The notes under the pieces: generated by a model | Told to the model about the DNA's origin: nothing | What the model saw: only the letters and a program-made list of their open reading frames with translations | The model's database searches: none | Made by a program: the position numbers and the translations under genes | Source of the DNA: Bog-366 sp963722555 | GTDB lineage: Bacteria; Acidobacteriota; Terriglobia; UBA7540 | Assembly: GCA_963722555.1 (NCBI GenBank) | Contig: CAVRNQ010000005.1 | Span: 496,001 to 560,000, forward strand | Length of the DNA stretch: 64,000 bases | Direction: 5' to 3' | Shown: one piece after another, positions 34,829 to 43,276 of the stretch | How positions within the stretch are numbered: position 1 is the stretch's first letter | Layout of the letters: the number at the start of each line of letters is the position of its first letter

Positions 34829-35864
34829 ACGCGTCATCCCCAAAACTCTTCAGGGTTAACTTTCCATCGGCCTCGAGCTTCCGTGCCTGTTGGACGATTT
34901 CTTGCTGGGCCTGGGTCACTTGCCGGGCGCGCACCGGGCCCAACGCCTCCATGTCCTCGCTTAACATTTGGGCAGCGCGCGAAGACATCGTCTTAAAGAA
35001 GTGGTTTCGGATTTCCTCCGACGAACCCTTCAATGCCAGACCTAGCGTCTTCTTGTCCAGTTGACTTAGAAGCTCACGGATGGTGCTTTCCGGTACGGAG
35101 AGAAGATCCTCGAACGTGAACATTAAATTGCGAATATTGAGCGCCAGTTTGGGGTCGTCCTGCTCGATCGTCTCCAGGATGGTCTTGGCAACCGCCGGCT
35201 CGAGACGGTTGAGCATATCGCCCACCGCCTTGATGCCGCCATAGGCGCGGCGGTTCTGCTCTCCCAAGGCCTTCAGTTTCCGGTTAAGCACCAGAGAGAT
35301 TTTCTGCACCATCTCGGGTGAGAACTGGTGCATTTCCGCGAGTCGGCGAATAACTTCGGCCCGGGTCTTTTCAGGCAAAAGGAGCAGGAGCGTTGAGGCG
35401 GACTTCAAACCCATGTGGGCCAGAACCAAGGCGATCGTTTGGGGGTGCTCGCCCTCTACAAACATGACCAGTTGTTGGGGATCAGCTTTCTTCAGGGAAT
35501 CTAGGGTCGTGGCCCGCGCTTCCTGATAGTGCATGACTTGGTCGAGCAAGTTCTTCGCCCCGTCCTCTCCAAAGGCTTTCACCAGGAGTTGTCGGGCGTA
35601 TTCGGACCCTCCTTGGGCGAGATATTCCTGCGTCACCGTCAAGCGATAGAATTCCTCGAGCACGGTGCCAGCGATTTGGGGCGATATATATTCGAGTTCG
35701 GAGATCTCCTCCGTGAGCAGCTGAATCTCTTCCTGAGGGAGGTTGCGGTACACCATGCTGGCCGCCTCGTCGCCCAGCAGAACCAGCAGAATGGCCGCCT
35801 TGCGGAGCCCCGGCAGATTCGACCCCTCTGCAGCGGTTTTAGCTGGTTGCACAGCCTCCGTCAT
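34818..35864 (-). CDS. fliG: Flagellar motor switch protein FliG
   Basis: 348 residues: N domain (LPGLRKAAILLVLLGDEAAS), middle EHPQTIALVLAHM, and C-terminal torque domain (FTFEDLLSVPESTIRELLSQ, then ALKGSSEEIRNHFFKTMSSR with its charged helix). FliG joins the MS-ring to FliM and contacts the stator. The ATG overlaps the fliF stop by four bases. Confidence 0.96.
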   Translation of the reverse strand: MTEAVQPAKTAAEGSNLPGLRKAAILLVLLGDEAASMVYRNLPQEEIQLLTEEISELEYISPQIAGTVLEEFYRLTVTQEYLAQGGSEYARQLLVKAFGEDGAKNLLDQVMHYQEARATTLDSLKKADPQQLVMFVEGEHPQTIALVLAHMGLKSASTLLLLLPEKTRAEVIRRLAEMHQFSPEMVQKISLVLNRKLKALGEQNRRAYGGIKAVGDMLNRLEPAVAKTILETIEQDDPKLALNIRNLMFTFEDLLSVPESTIRELLSQLDKKTLGLALKGSSEEIRNHFFKTMSSRAAQMLSEDMEALGPVRARQVTQAQQEIVQQARKLEADGKLTLKSFGDDAYVV

Positions 35865-37534
35865 ATCTTAGTTTCCTCCCGCAACCAGTTCTGGATCAGG
35901 CGGCTGAAAGTCGCAGGTTCCTTCTTAGCCCTTGCCAACAGGTTCTTCTTCACCAGGACGGCTTGCCTGACCTCGCTCAATGATTCTCCCAATTCCGGTG
36001 CGATCACCTCCTCGGTCTCTGGCGTGCCTGCGTCCTTGCCTATGGCTCGTCCCGGGGAGCCCCCCCCTTTCAAGGCCGCCGCACTCTTGGTCGCTGCGAG
36101 TTGTCGGGGAAGATCCCGGAAGGTGGTTACGATCTGGCTTTTGATGGGCCGCAGGATGAGCACGTACACGAGCAGAAACAGAGCCAAGAGCGCGCCGTAG
36201 CGGATAACGTTTATCCACTTATCCACGAGGGGGGCCACCCGGTCGGTCAGGCTGGGTGGACGGAGTGGCTCAAAAGGCAGCGTCTGAAAAGAAAGGTTAG
36301 CAACTGCCACTTTGTCGCCGCGCGTAGCGTCGACGCCGATGGCGGCCGCGACCAACTCCTCAATCTGCTTCATTTCATCCGGGGTCCGTTTGCGGCGCGT
36401 CTCTGTCTTCTGGCCGTTTTCCTCCTTGCTTTCTGTCGCATCGTCCACGAGTACAGCAGCGGTAACCCGCTTGAGGCTTCCGGACGGCTGAACCACATGA
36501 CGGACGGTCTTGCTCACCGCGAAAGTCTTGCTCTCCGTATGCAGACCCTGAGTCTCAGTGCTATCCTCGGCGGGTGGCTTTACTCCCGTCGCGGCCTGCT
36601 TTCCCGGGACGTTGGAGGGGGTTCCGGGAGCGCCTTCCGCATTGGTTTCGCCTACCCGCTCTTCGGAGATCTGGGTTGTGAGAACCGCTTCCGCGTTCGG
36701 ATCGTAGGTTTCCTGTGTACTGTCGCTGGTCCCCAGATCATATTCCGCAGTGACGTTGGCCCGTGCCTTGCCTGGTCCCACGACAGGCTCCAGGGTGGCC
36801 ACCACTTTCTGGGCGAGGGCCGTCTCGAATTCCGCCCAGTACCGGGGGCGACTTCCCGGGCCGCCGCCCCGCGCCAGAATCGGAACGCCTCCATCCGCGT
36901 TAATCAACGTGACATTTTCGGGCTTCAGGTTTTCCACAGCGCTGGCCACTAAATGCGTGATCGCTTCTTGGGCTTCATCGCCCAGTCGTCCCGCCCGGAG
37001 CTTGACGACCACCGAGGCCTTGGCGGCACGGTCCTGTTCAGTGAACAGCGATTCTCGGGGCAAAACCAAGTGCACCCGCGCCGCCTCAATCTCCCCGAGG
37101 GTTTGAATCGTTCGCTCCAGCTCACCTTCCAGGGCCCGCTGGTAATTCACCTTCTCGGCAAAGTCGCTCCCGGCCCAGTTCGGCTTGTCGAATAGTTCGA
37201 AACCCAGCCTTCCGGTCTGGGGCAAGCCTTCGGCCGCCAAGTCGAGCCGCGCCTTGTCGAGCTGGTTAGCGGGAACACTCAGGCTGGTCCCATCACTGGA
37301 AAGTTCATAGGGGACGTTCTTTTCGGCCAGCCGGTGCGCCAGGGATTGCCCATCACTTGTGGACAAGCCCGAATAGAGTGTCTTGTACTCAGCCTTGTCG
37401 AGCAGGGTTACGAACGCCCACAGTGTTCCCGCCACCAGCAGCGCTCCCACCACCAGCGTCATCTTCTGGCGGAAGGTCAGACCGCGCAAGAAGGCCCCGA
37501 GCTGGTTGGTGATTTGTTCCGCGTTCACAGCCAT
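35861..37534 (-). CDS. fliF: Flagellar MS-ring protein FliF
   Basis: 557 residues with two membrane helices (about 25-43, MTLVVGALLVAGTLWAFVTL, and about 443-463, YGALLALFLLVYVLILRPI). Ring-building motifs include LARRLAE-like LAHRLAEKNVPYELSSDGTS, YQRALEGELERTIQTLGEIE and ARVHLVLP. The C-terminal tail ends RLIQNWLREETKI, the FliG-binding helix. It is the first structure built in the flagellum. Confidence 0.96.
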   Translation of the reverse strand: MAVNAEQITNQLGAFLRGLTFRQKMTLVVGALLVAGTLWAFVTLLDKAEYKTLYSGLSTSDGQSLAHRLAEKNVPYELSSDGTSLSVPANQLDKARLDLAAEGLPQTGRLGFELFDKPNWAGSDFAEKVNYQRALEGELERTIQTLGEIEAARVHLVLPRESLFTEQDRAAKASVVVKLRAGRLGDEAQEAITHLVASAVENLKPENVTLINADGGVPILARGGGPGSRPRYWAEFETALAQKVVATLEPVVGPGKARANVTAEYDLGTSDSTQETYDPNAEAVLTTQISEERVGETNAEGAPGTPSNVPGKQAATGVKPPAEDSTETQGLHTESKTFAVSKTVRHVVQPSGSLKRVTAAVLVDDATESKEENGQKTETRRKRTPDEMKQIEELVAAAIGVDATRGDKVAVANLSFQTLPFEPLRPPSLTDRVAPLVDKWINVIRYGALLALFLLVYVLILRPIKSQIVTTFRDLPRQLAATKSAAALKGGGSPGRAIGKDAGTPETEEVIAPELGESLSEVRQAVLVKKNLLARAKKEPATFSRLIQNWLREETKI

Positions 37535-37543
37535 GATTCAGAC

Positions 37544-37843
37544 TCAAAAGGCCATCTGGGAGATCGTCTGATACGCTTGCACAATCTTATTGCGCACCTG
37601 CATCATCAACTGAAAGGAAAGATCCGCTTTTTCGACCGCGATCAGTGCCGTGTGGAGATCCTGCCCGTTACCCTGCAAGACGTTGGCCACCTGCTGTTCG
37701 GCTCCGGCCTGCAACTCTCCGACCTTGCCCATGGCGCTTTCCAGCGTGTGGAAGAAGTCGGACTGCGGGGTGGAGGGCGAACGAATCTCCAGTTGGACGT
37801 TTCCCCAGTCGATCTGAGGCAGACCTGAAATCGGGTTACCCAC
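37544..37843 (-). CDS. fliE: Flagellar hook-basal body protein FliE
   Basis: 99 residues from GTG 37843 with AGGAGG nine bases upstream. The C-terminal half carries VEKADLSFQLMMQVRNKIVQ followed by AYQTISQMAF, the normal FliE end. FliE joins the MS-ring to the rod. It is cut off from flgC by 176 bases, most of which is a MITE-like insertion. Confidence 0.93.
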   Translation of the reverse strand: MGNPISGLPQIDWGNVQLEIRSPSTPQSDFFHTLESAMGKVGELQAGAEQQVANVLQGNGQDLHTALIAVEKADLSFQLMMQVRNKIVQAYQTISQMAF

Positions 37844-37870
37844 GGCCGTGTTCCTCCTGGCGCGTTCTCA

Positions 37871-38011
37871 CAGACTGCGGAAAAACGCTTCCCTGTTGTC
37901 ACTCTGAGCGAAGCGAAGAATCTCGCCCTGCGCATTTTCATGAACATACGAGATTCTTCGTCGCCTGCGGCTCCTCAGAATGACAGCGCCTACGAGTTTT
38001 TCCGCAGCCTG
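37871..38011. mobile_element. MITE-like element, copy B (141 bp), target duplication CTCA, inside the flagellar operon
   Basis: Ends CAGACTGCGGAAAAAC and GTTTTTCCGCAGCCTG; CTCA on both sides (37867-37870 and 38012-38015). Arms carry CTGAGCGAAGCGAAGAATCT and its approximate complement. It lies between flgC and fliE and would form a long hairpin in their shared mRNA. Confidence 0.85.
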
Positions 38012-38019
38012 CTCAGCCG

Positions 38020-38460
38020 CTAGAGCAGAATCTGGATCGTTTGCGAGATCATGGCTTTGGTGGCCTGCGCCGCCGCCACATTAAGCTGATACGCCTGAGC
38101 GGCGCCCATCAGGTTGACGATCTCCTCCACCGGGTTGATATCCGGGAAGGAGACGTAGCCCGCCACGTCCGCGTCGGGATGACCGGGCTCGTAGCGCCGT
38201 ATCGGGGGCGTCTTGTCGGTCACCACCTGCGCCACTTTGACGCCCCGCGCGTGCAGATCGCCGAAACGCGTCAAGGTGAGAGCAAAGCTGCCGCTGCCCG
38301 GCCGCTTCGTTCCAAAAATCACCAACTGTCTCTTGTAAGGACCGCCCGTCTGCGTGCGGGTGGTCTCGGCGTTCGCCAGGTTACTGGCTACCACCTCGGC
38401 ACGCTCCCGCTCCGCCGTCAAGGCAGAGGCATTAATGTCCAGAACTCCAAACAGGTTCAT
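38020..38460 (-). CDS. flgC: Flagellar proximal rod protein FlgC
   Basis: 146 residues from ATG 38460, preceded by AGGGA. N-terminal rod signature (LDINASALTAERERAEVVAS, then NLANAETT) and C-terminal LMGAAQAYQLNVAAAQATKA. Includes YVSFPDINPVEEIVN, normal for FlgC. It follows flgB by four bases. Confidence 0.95.
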   Translation of the reverse strand: MNLFGVLDINASALTAERERAEVVASNLANAETTRTQTGGPYKRQLVIFGTKRPGSGSFALTLTRFGDLHARGVKVAQVVTDKTPPIRRYEPGHPDADVAGYVSFPDINPVEEIVNLMGAAQAYQLNVAAAQATKAMISQTIQILL

Positions 38461-38464
38461 GGTC

Positions 38465-38821
38465 TTATTTCCCTTCGTTGATTGCCGCCTGCAGCGTGTG
38501 CAATTCATTTCGTAGCAGCTCCACGCCCGCGCGGTACTGAAGTTGGGTGCGTGCCAGGGCCAGGCTCTCGCGATCCAAGCTGACGTTGTTGCCGTCCGGG
38601 CGCTCGATCAGACCCTTGATCTCCTTGACGCGAGGCGCGACCGGGTCATCTTCCTGGCGCAACCCGGCACGGCGCATCTCGCTGGCGAAGTCCACGTCCT
38701 GGGTGCGATAGCCGGGGGTATCGACGTTGGCCAGATTGCTGGATATCAGCTCGTGGCGAAACGCCACGAGATCCAGGTATTGCTCCAGCCGGTGCAGGGT
38801 AGGGGTTTCGAACCAGTTCAT
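38465..38821 (-). CDS. flgB: Flagellar proximal rod protein FlgB
   Basis: 118 residues with the motif AFRHELISSNLANVDTPGYR and the C-terminal rod segment. The ATG overlaps the stop of the upstream regulator gene by four bases, which ties the rod genes to the regulatory genes in one transcript. Confidence 0.95.
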   Translation of the reverse strand: MNWFETPTLHRLEQYLDLVAFRHELISSNLANVDTPGYRTQDVDFASEMRRAGLRQEDDPVAPRVKEIKGLIERPDGNNVSLDRESLALARTQLQYRAGVELLRNELHTLQAAINEGK

Positions 38822-40146
38822 ACGGCCCTCCGGGGGGGTAAACCGTATTCGCGAATCTTGTTGCGCACCGTGCGCAGGCTCACCCCCAGCATCCCGGCGG
38901 CTCGGGTGCGGTTGCCCCCGGTTGCTTCCAAGGTCTTCTCCATGAGGGTGCGTTGGAGATCGCGCAGAGTCAGCCCGGGCTCGATCCCGGCCTGGGGCTC
39001 GGTCGAGGTTTGCAAATCGGCTTCAGGAAGCAGTTCCAAACCCGCCACGGGGCCGGTGGAAAGCACCAAGGCGCGGTGCACACAGTTTTCCAGCTCGCGT
39101 ACGTTACCGGGCCAGTCGTAGGCCTGCAGCCGCGCGAGGAGCTCCGGGGAGAACTGCACGACGTGCGAGTGGGAGGCGGGGCTATATTTGCGCACGAAGT
39201 ATTCGACCAATTCGGGAATATCTTCGCGGCGCTCGCGCAGGGGCGGGAGCGAGAGCGGAATCACATTGAGTCGAAAGAAGAGGTCCGCGCGGAATTTCCT
39301 TTCCCCCACCAGCCCGGCCAGCGAACGGTTCGTCGTGGCAATAACCCGCACATCCACGCGCACCGGGTGAGTGTCACCCAACCGGTCGATTTCCCGCTCT
39401 TGCAGCACGCGGAGCAGCTTCGGTTGCAGGCTGAGCGGCATCTCGCCAATTTCGTCGAGGAGGAGCGTACCGCCCTGGGCCAGCTCGAACTTGCCGGCCT
39501 TGAAATTCATTGCCCCCGTGAAGGCGCCGCGCACGTGCCCGAACAGCTCGCTCTCGAGCAGCGTTTCGGGAAAACCGGCGCAATTCACCGCCACAAAAGG
39601 GCGCTGGCTGCGCGGACTGGCGCGATGGATCAACCGTGCGAGCAATTCCTTGCCGGTGCCACTCTCGGCCTCGAGGAGAATGTCGGCATCGGCGCGTGCC
39701 ACCTGCCGGGCCCGCTCGAGCAACCGTCGGGTGGCCGCCGAACTGCCAATAAAGTCCGCACGGTTCGGGGTCCCCCCCTTTTCTCTCTGGGGGGCGAGAA
39801 CGCGCGTGGCGGCCTCCTTCAATTGCTCGAAGGAGATCGGCTTCACCAGGTAATCGCAGGCTCCTTCGCGCATGGCATGGACGGCCTCGGGCACGTTGGC
39901 AAAAGCCGTCAGAAAAATGACCGCCGTCTCCGGCGCCAGGGCGCGCACCCCCTCGAGGACGCGCAGGCCGTCCCCGTCCGGCATGCGCATATCGGTGATG
40001 ACCAGGGGGACCGGCATCAGGCGAAAGCGCTCTAGCGCTTCGCCCGCCCCCGAGGCCGTCGTTACTTTCCAACCCTGCCGGCTGAAACTCGCCTCCAGCG
40101 CCGCCCGCATGGCGGCTTCGTCGTCCACCACCAAAACCTGGTTCAT
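38818..40146 (-). CDS. NtrC-family sigma54 response regulator (FlrC/FleR-like)
   Basis: 442 residues from ATG 40146. Receiver domain (about 1-118: QVLVVDDEAAMRAALE, phosphoacceptor in LVITDMRMPDGDG, LTAF, LVKP). AAA+ domain has EAESGTGKE (first Gly of Walker A replaced by Ala), GAFTGA for sigma54 contact and GGTLLLDEIGEMP. The C-terminus is a Fis-type helix-turn-helix (TGGNRTRAAGMLGVSLRTVR). By position it would activate sigma54-dependent rod, hook and basal body genes after phosphorylation by the adjacent kinase. It overlaps that kinase gene by four bases. Confidence 0.93.
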   Translation of the reverse strand: MNQVLVVDDEAAMRAALEASFSRQGWKVTTASGAGEALERFRLMPVPLVITDMRMPDGDGLRVLEGVRALAPETAVIFLTAFANVPEAVHAMREGACDYLVKPISFEQLKEAATRVLAPQREKGGTPNRADFIGSSAATRRLLERARQVARADADILLEAESGTGKELLARLIHRASPRSQRPFVAVNCAGFPETLLESELFGHVRGAFTGAMNFKAGKFELAQGGTLLLDEIGEMPLSLQPKLLRVLQEREIDRLGDTHPVRVDVRVIATTNRSLAGLVGERKFRADLFFRLNVIPLSLPPLRERREDIPELVEYFVRKYSPASHSHVVQFSPELLARLQAYDWPGNVRELENCVHRALVLSTGPVAGLELLPEADLQTSTEPQAGIEPGLTLRDLQRTLMEKTLEATGGNRTRAAGMLGVSLRTVRNKIREYGLPPRRAV

Positions 40147-41399
40147 CCCTCGGCTCCTTGGACCGGGAAGCCCAGCGTGAAAGTCGTTCCCTTCCCCTCC
40201 CGGCTCTCGACTCGGATCGTGCCACCATGTTGCTCGACCACCTTCCGGGTCACCGCCAACCCGATCCCCGGGCTGCCGGGGCGGGTGGTGAACCCCGGCG
40301 CGAAGATTCTCTCCAGATCCTCCGCGGGGATGCCCACTCCCTGATCGGCAAAGGTGGCGACCGCGGCAGGGCCGGAAACTCCCTCGCCGCGGCCCACACT
40401 CACCCGCAAACTCCCGCCCGGTTTCATCGCCCGGAAGGCATTGAGCGCCAAGTTGAAAAAGGCCTGTTGCAGCCGCGGGGGATCCGCCCGGATGGGGACC
40501 GGGCCCTCCGGCGCGTGCCACTCGATGCGCATCCCTTTTTGCCGCGCCAGCGGGCGAAGAAACTCCACCGTCTCCCCCACCACACGCAAGAGGTTCACGG
40601 GCAGGAGTTGGGCGGGGGGCTGACTATGGAAATGCAGGACATTGTTGACGGTGGCCGCCAGCGTCCGCAGGCCGGCTTGCATGTGATTAATCCAGGGCTG
40701 TAGCTCCGCCTGCTCCTCCAGAGCATCCGCCAGCAGCCCGGCAAAAAGCTCCAAACTTCCCAGGGGATTGCGAATCTCGTGCGCGAGCAGAGTCGCCATC
40801 TCCGCCAGCGCTTGCGTCCGCTGCCCGGCCTCGCGCTCCCGCTCGAGCTGTTTGGCTTCCGTCATGTCGCGCAGGATGACGATGGATTCTTCCCCCGCTC
40901 CGTGGACGGTAAACAGGGCGCGCGTCACACCCATCGTCCGCTCGCCCTGCGAGCCCTCGACGGTCCACTCCTGTTCGTGGGTGAAGTTTCCTTCGGGAAG
41001 CCCGACGAGCAGGGACCCCAGCAGGCGGGTGACCGTGGCCTCGGGAGAGGGGGAAGATTCACCGCCCGTCAAGAATCGGCGCGCCGCGGGGTTGATCAGG
41101 CGCAGTTTCTGGTTGCGGTCAAACACCAGAACCCCGCAGGGCAGCCCTTCCAGAATCCTGCCCAGGTAAGCGCGCATGCGCTGGTTTTCTTCCAGGCTTT
41201 GCGCCAAGCTACGATTCTTGTTTTCGAGTTCGTGCCGTAGGCGGCCGACTTCCGCCTGGAGTCTGGTGTAGCTCGTTTCCAGGGCCCCTGCGGTCTGGGT
41301 GAAGGAGGCGAAGGCCTCGGCCAGCAGGCGGCGAGCCGAAGGCGTGGACTCGGCCGAGTGAGTCAGCTTTTCTTGCCGATCAACAGGCAAACTCTGCAT
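40143..41399 (-). CDS. PAS-domain sensor histidine kinase (FlrB/FleS-like)
   Basis: 418 residues from ATG 41399 (TTG 41432 is possible). No membrane helix, so cytoplasmic. A coiled coil (about 40-70) leads to a PAS domain (about 75-190, MRAYLGRILEGLPCGVLVFD), then the H-box LLAHEIRNPLGSLELFAGL, N-box FNLALNAFRAM, and the G boxes FADQGVGIP and PGIGLAVTRKVVEQHGGTI. It should phosphorylate the NtrC-type regulator encoded next to it. Confidence 0.92.
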   Translation of the reverse strand: MQSLPVDRQEKLTHSAESTPSARRLLAEAFASFTQTAGALETSYTRLQAEVGRLRHELENKNRSLAQSLEENQRMRAYLGRILEGLPCGVLVFDRNQKLRLINPAARRFLTGGESSPSPEATVTRLLGSLLVGLPEGNFTHEQEWTVEGSQGERTMGVTRALFTVHGAGEESIVILRDMTEAKQLEREREAGQRTQALAEMATLLAHEIRNPLGSLELFAGLLADALEEQAELQPWINHMQAGLRTLAATVNNVLHFHSQPPAQLLPVNLLRVVGETVEFLRPLARQKGMRIEWHAPEGPVPIRADPPRLQQAFFNLALNAFRAMKPGGSLRVSVGRGEGVSGPAAVATFADQGVGIPAEDLERIFAPGFTTRPGSPGIGLAVTRKVVEQHGGTIRVESREGKGTTFTLGFPVQGAEG

Positions 41400-41434
41400 G
41401 GCGTAGAGCCTGGGAAGCACGCACGGTGCCAACT

Positions 41435-42673
41435 TCAGGCCGCCGTCCTTAGATTTCTTTCAGACAAGGGTTCTCCTATTCCTAAGGAGAAGTGTTCCAC
41501 ACGTAATTCCGTCTGTTCCTCGGCCAGAATGAGGGCCCGCTCAATGACTTGGCGCAGCTCGCGAACATTTCCCGGCCAGGCGTATTGCTCCAGCGCCCGC
41601 GCCGCCTGCGGCGAGAAGGTCCTGGTGGGAACCCGCGCCTCCTGGCAGAGGAGATTCAGGAAGTGCTCGCTCAGCGGCGCGATATCTGCACGGCGCTGAC
41701 GCAGGGGATCAATCTCAATGGGGAATACGGCCAGACGATAGAAAAGGTCTTCGCGGAAGCGGCCTTCCTTGATCAGCCGCGGGAGGAGGGCGTTGGTGGC
41801 GGCGACTACGCGCGCATCCACCCGCAAGGTTTCCGGGCTGCCTAAGCGCTGGACTTCGCCCTCCTGCAGGAAGCGCAGGAGCTTGGCCTGCATGGAGAGA
41901 GGAAGGTCACCGACCTCGTCGAGCAGAACCGTCCCACCTTGCGCCATCTGCAAGCGGCCCAGACGGGACTGGAAGGCTCCCGTAAACGCCCCACGGTTAT
42001 AGCCGAACAGCTCCGCCTCCAACAAGGGCTCGGGAATGGCCGCGCAGTTGACGATCACGAACGGCCGTTCGCACCGCGGGCTCAACGCGTGCAGGCCCCG
42101 CGCCACCAGTTCCTTCCCGGTGCCGGTTTCGCCCGTCAGCAAGACCGTGGTCTGCCGCGGGGCCACCAGTCGGGCCAGGCGATAGACCCGGCGCAGTGCC
42201 GGGCTGAGGCCCAGCATGCCAGGCAAGGGTGAGGGGTCCTCGCGGGGCGCGAGTGAGCTGGACAAGGGGCGCGGCAGCGGTTCCTCGAGCTCGGCCGGAA
42301 TGCGCGGCGCACTGGAGTTCTGCAGCAAATGAAACAGCTCACTGGATCCTGGAAACAGGCTCCGCCCATCCCCGGCGTCCGTCTTCACACCCTCGGAGTC
42401 GAGCACCATGATTTCGACGTGGGGATGGCGCGCCCGAATCGTGCCCACGAGTTCATTAACATCCAGGTCAGGAAGCCATCGATCCAGTAACAAAGTTTGG
42501 CATTTGCCTCCCTCCAGCAGCGCGAGGGCCTCCGCCCCGCCGCAGGCTTCTTCCGCAGGCCAACTGTGCGTTGCGAGGTCCTGGAGAATCCGCCGGCGGA
42601 AGAGCGGATCGGGACTCGCCACAATGGTCGAGAAGTGGTTGTTGCGAACACCGTTTATGGCAATGGCCGTCAT
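41435..42673 (-). CDS. Sigma54 activator without DNA-binding domain (FleQ/FlrA-like)
   Basis: 412 residues from ATG 42673 (ATG 42676 is also possible; GAGGG spacing favours the second). The N-terminal domain is receiver-like (TIVASPDPLFRRRILQDLAT, LLLDRWLPDLDVNELV) as in FleQ. AAA+ motifs are complete: GETGTGKE, GAFTGA, GGTVLLDEVGDLP, and the R-finger region WPGNVRELRQVIERAL. The protein then ends after ~30 residues (GEPLSERNLRTAA) with no Fis-type helix-turn-helix. Related enhancer-independent activators exist, such as FlgR of Helicobacter (family knowledge). It is likely the master regulator at the top of this locus. Confidence 0.88.
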   Translation of the reverse strand: MTAIAINGVRNNHFSTIVASPDPLFRRRILQDLATHSWPAEEACGGAEALALLEGGKCQTLLLDRWLPDLDVNELVGTIRARHPHVEIMVLDSEGVKTDAGDGRSLFPGSSELFHLLQNSSAPRIPAELEEPLPRPLSSSLAPREDPSPLPGMLGLSPALRRVYRLARLVAPRQTTVLLTGETGTGKELVARGLHALSPRCERPFVIVNCAAIPEPLLEAELFGYNRGAFTGAFQSRLGRLQMAQGGTVLLDEVGDLPLSMQAKLLRFLQEGEVQRLGSPETLRVDARVVAATNALLPRLIKEGRFREDLFYRLAVFPIEIDPLRQRRADIAPLSEHFLNLLCQEARVPTRTFSPQAARALEQYAWPGNVRELRQVIERALILAEEQTELRVEHFSLGIGEPLSERNLRTAA

Positions 42674-42686
42674 CATTCCCTCGTCA

Positions 42687-42705
42687 GGTAAGCTCTATTC
42701 TTACC
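42687..42705. promoter_or_regulatory. Dyad upstream of the flagellar regulator gene
   Basis: GGTAAG, seven bases, CTTACC: a perfect six-base inverted repeat 11-14 bases before the start codon. It could be an operator or a small leader hairpin. Confidence 0.3.
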
Positions 42706-42822
42706 ACGGCATTCTTAGACGGGGATTAACCCCGGATTAAATTCTTCTAGCTCAACGGGCCGGGCAGGCTGCAGCGGCGACTCCGGACAGCCAGCGGCGT
42801 GTCTCAGACGTTCGTTGATGAA

Positions 42823-42883
42823 GTCAGCCCGCGGAGCGGGCGAAAGAAGGTAGCCCACGGCGTGAGAAGCTGTGAAATAGTCG
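42823..42883 (-). repeat. TTCACAGC repeat, copy 2 (reverse)
   Basis: The reverse complement reads TATTTCACAGCTTCTCACGC, CGTGGGCTACC, then CGCCCGCTCCGCGGGCTGAC, matching 16426-16482 along its length. Confidence 0.6.
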
Positions 42884-42897
42884 CCGAAGACCCTTCT

Positions 42898-42971
42898 CAC
42901 CGCAGAGGCGCGGAGGCGCAGAGGTTTGAAAACAAAAGGCCCTTTCTCTGCGTCTCGGCGCCTCTGCGGTG
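42898..42971. repeat. Inverted repeat of CACCGCAGAGGCG type
   Basis: Left arm CACCGCAGAGGCG pairs with right arm CGCCTCTGCGGTG; inner arms pair partly. It is diverged from the inverted repeat at 16315-16403 but has the same place next to the TTCACAGC repeat. Confidence 0.6.
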
Positions 42972-43117
42972 GAGACAGCCATTTTTTCACAGCTTCGTGA
43001 GCCATGGGTGAGGGCTCTCTCCCCCAGGGCTTGCGATGCTGTGAAAATATTGAAACAGCTCATATCTCCAGGACAATTATTCAACAACTTACACTGTGGA
43101 AAACTGCCCAGCAATCA

Positions 43118-43175
43118 ATATTTTCACAGCTTCCTGCGCCCTGGGCTACGATCTTGCGCCCCTGCCGGGCCTCGG
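43118..43175 (+). repeat. TTCACAGC repeat, copy 3 (diverged)
   Basis: Reads TTTTCACAGCTTCCTGCGCC, CTGGGCTACGATCTTGCGCC, then CTGCCGGGCC. The pattern is that of copies 1 and 2, with several changes. Confidence 0.5.
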
Positions 43176-43276
43176 GAACGGTCGGCGCTCCAGACGATTT
43201 ATTCAACGAACTTGAGTGACACTGCGCCAGCCATCTCCTGCCATGGGTGGAGGGACTGCATGAGAAGCTCCCCACC

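Larger units (their letters stand above)
42674..43276. other. Repeat-rich spacer upstream of the flagellar locus
   Basis: About 600 bases with no gene. It holds a small dyad next to the regulator start (42687-42705), a TTCACAGC repeat in reverse (42823-42883), an inverted repeat (42898-42971), a further TTCACAGCTTC stretch at about 42985-43070, and a third TTCACAGC copy at 43118-43175. The flagellar promoter must lie in the first part, but no clear -35/-10 or -24/-12 pair stands out. Confidence 0.5.

Noticed and set aside
38818..40521. Extended N-terminus of the NtrC-type regulator (567 codons)
   Set aside because: The first 125 codons overlap the kinase gene in another frame and are not protein-like; the receiver domain begins exactly at ATG 40146.
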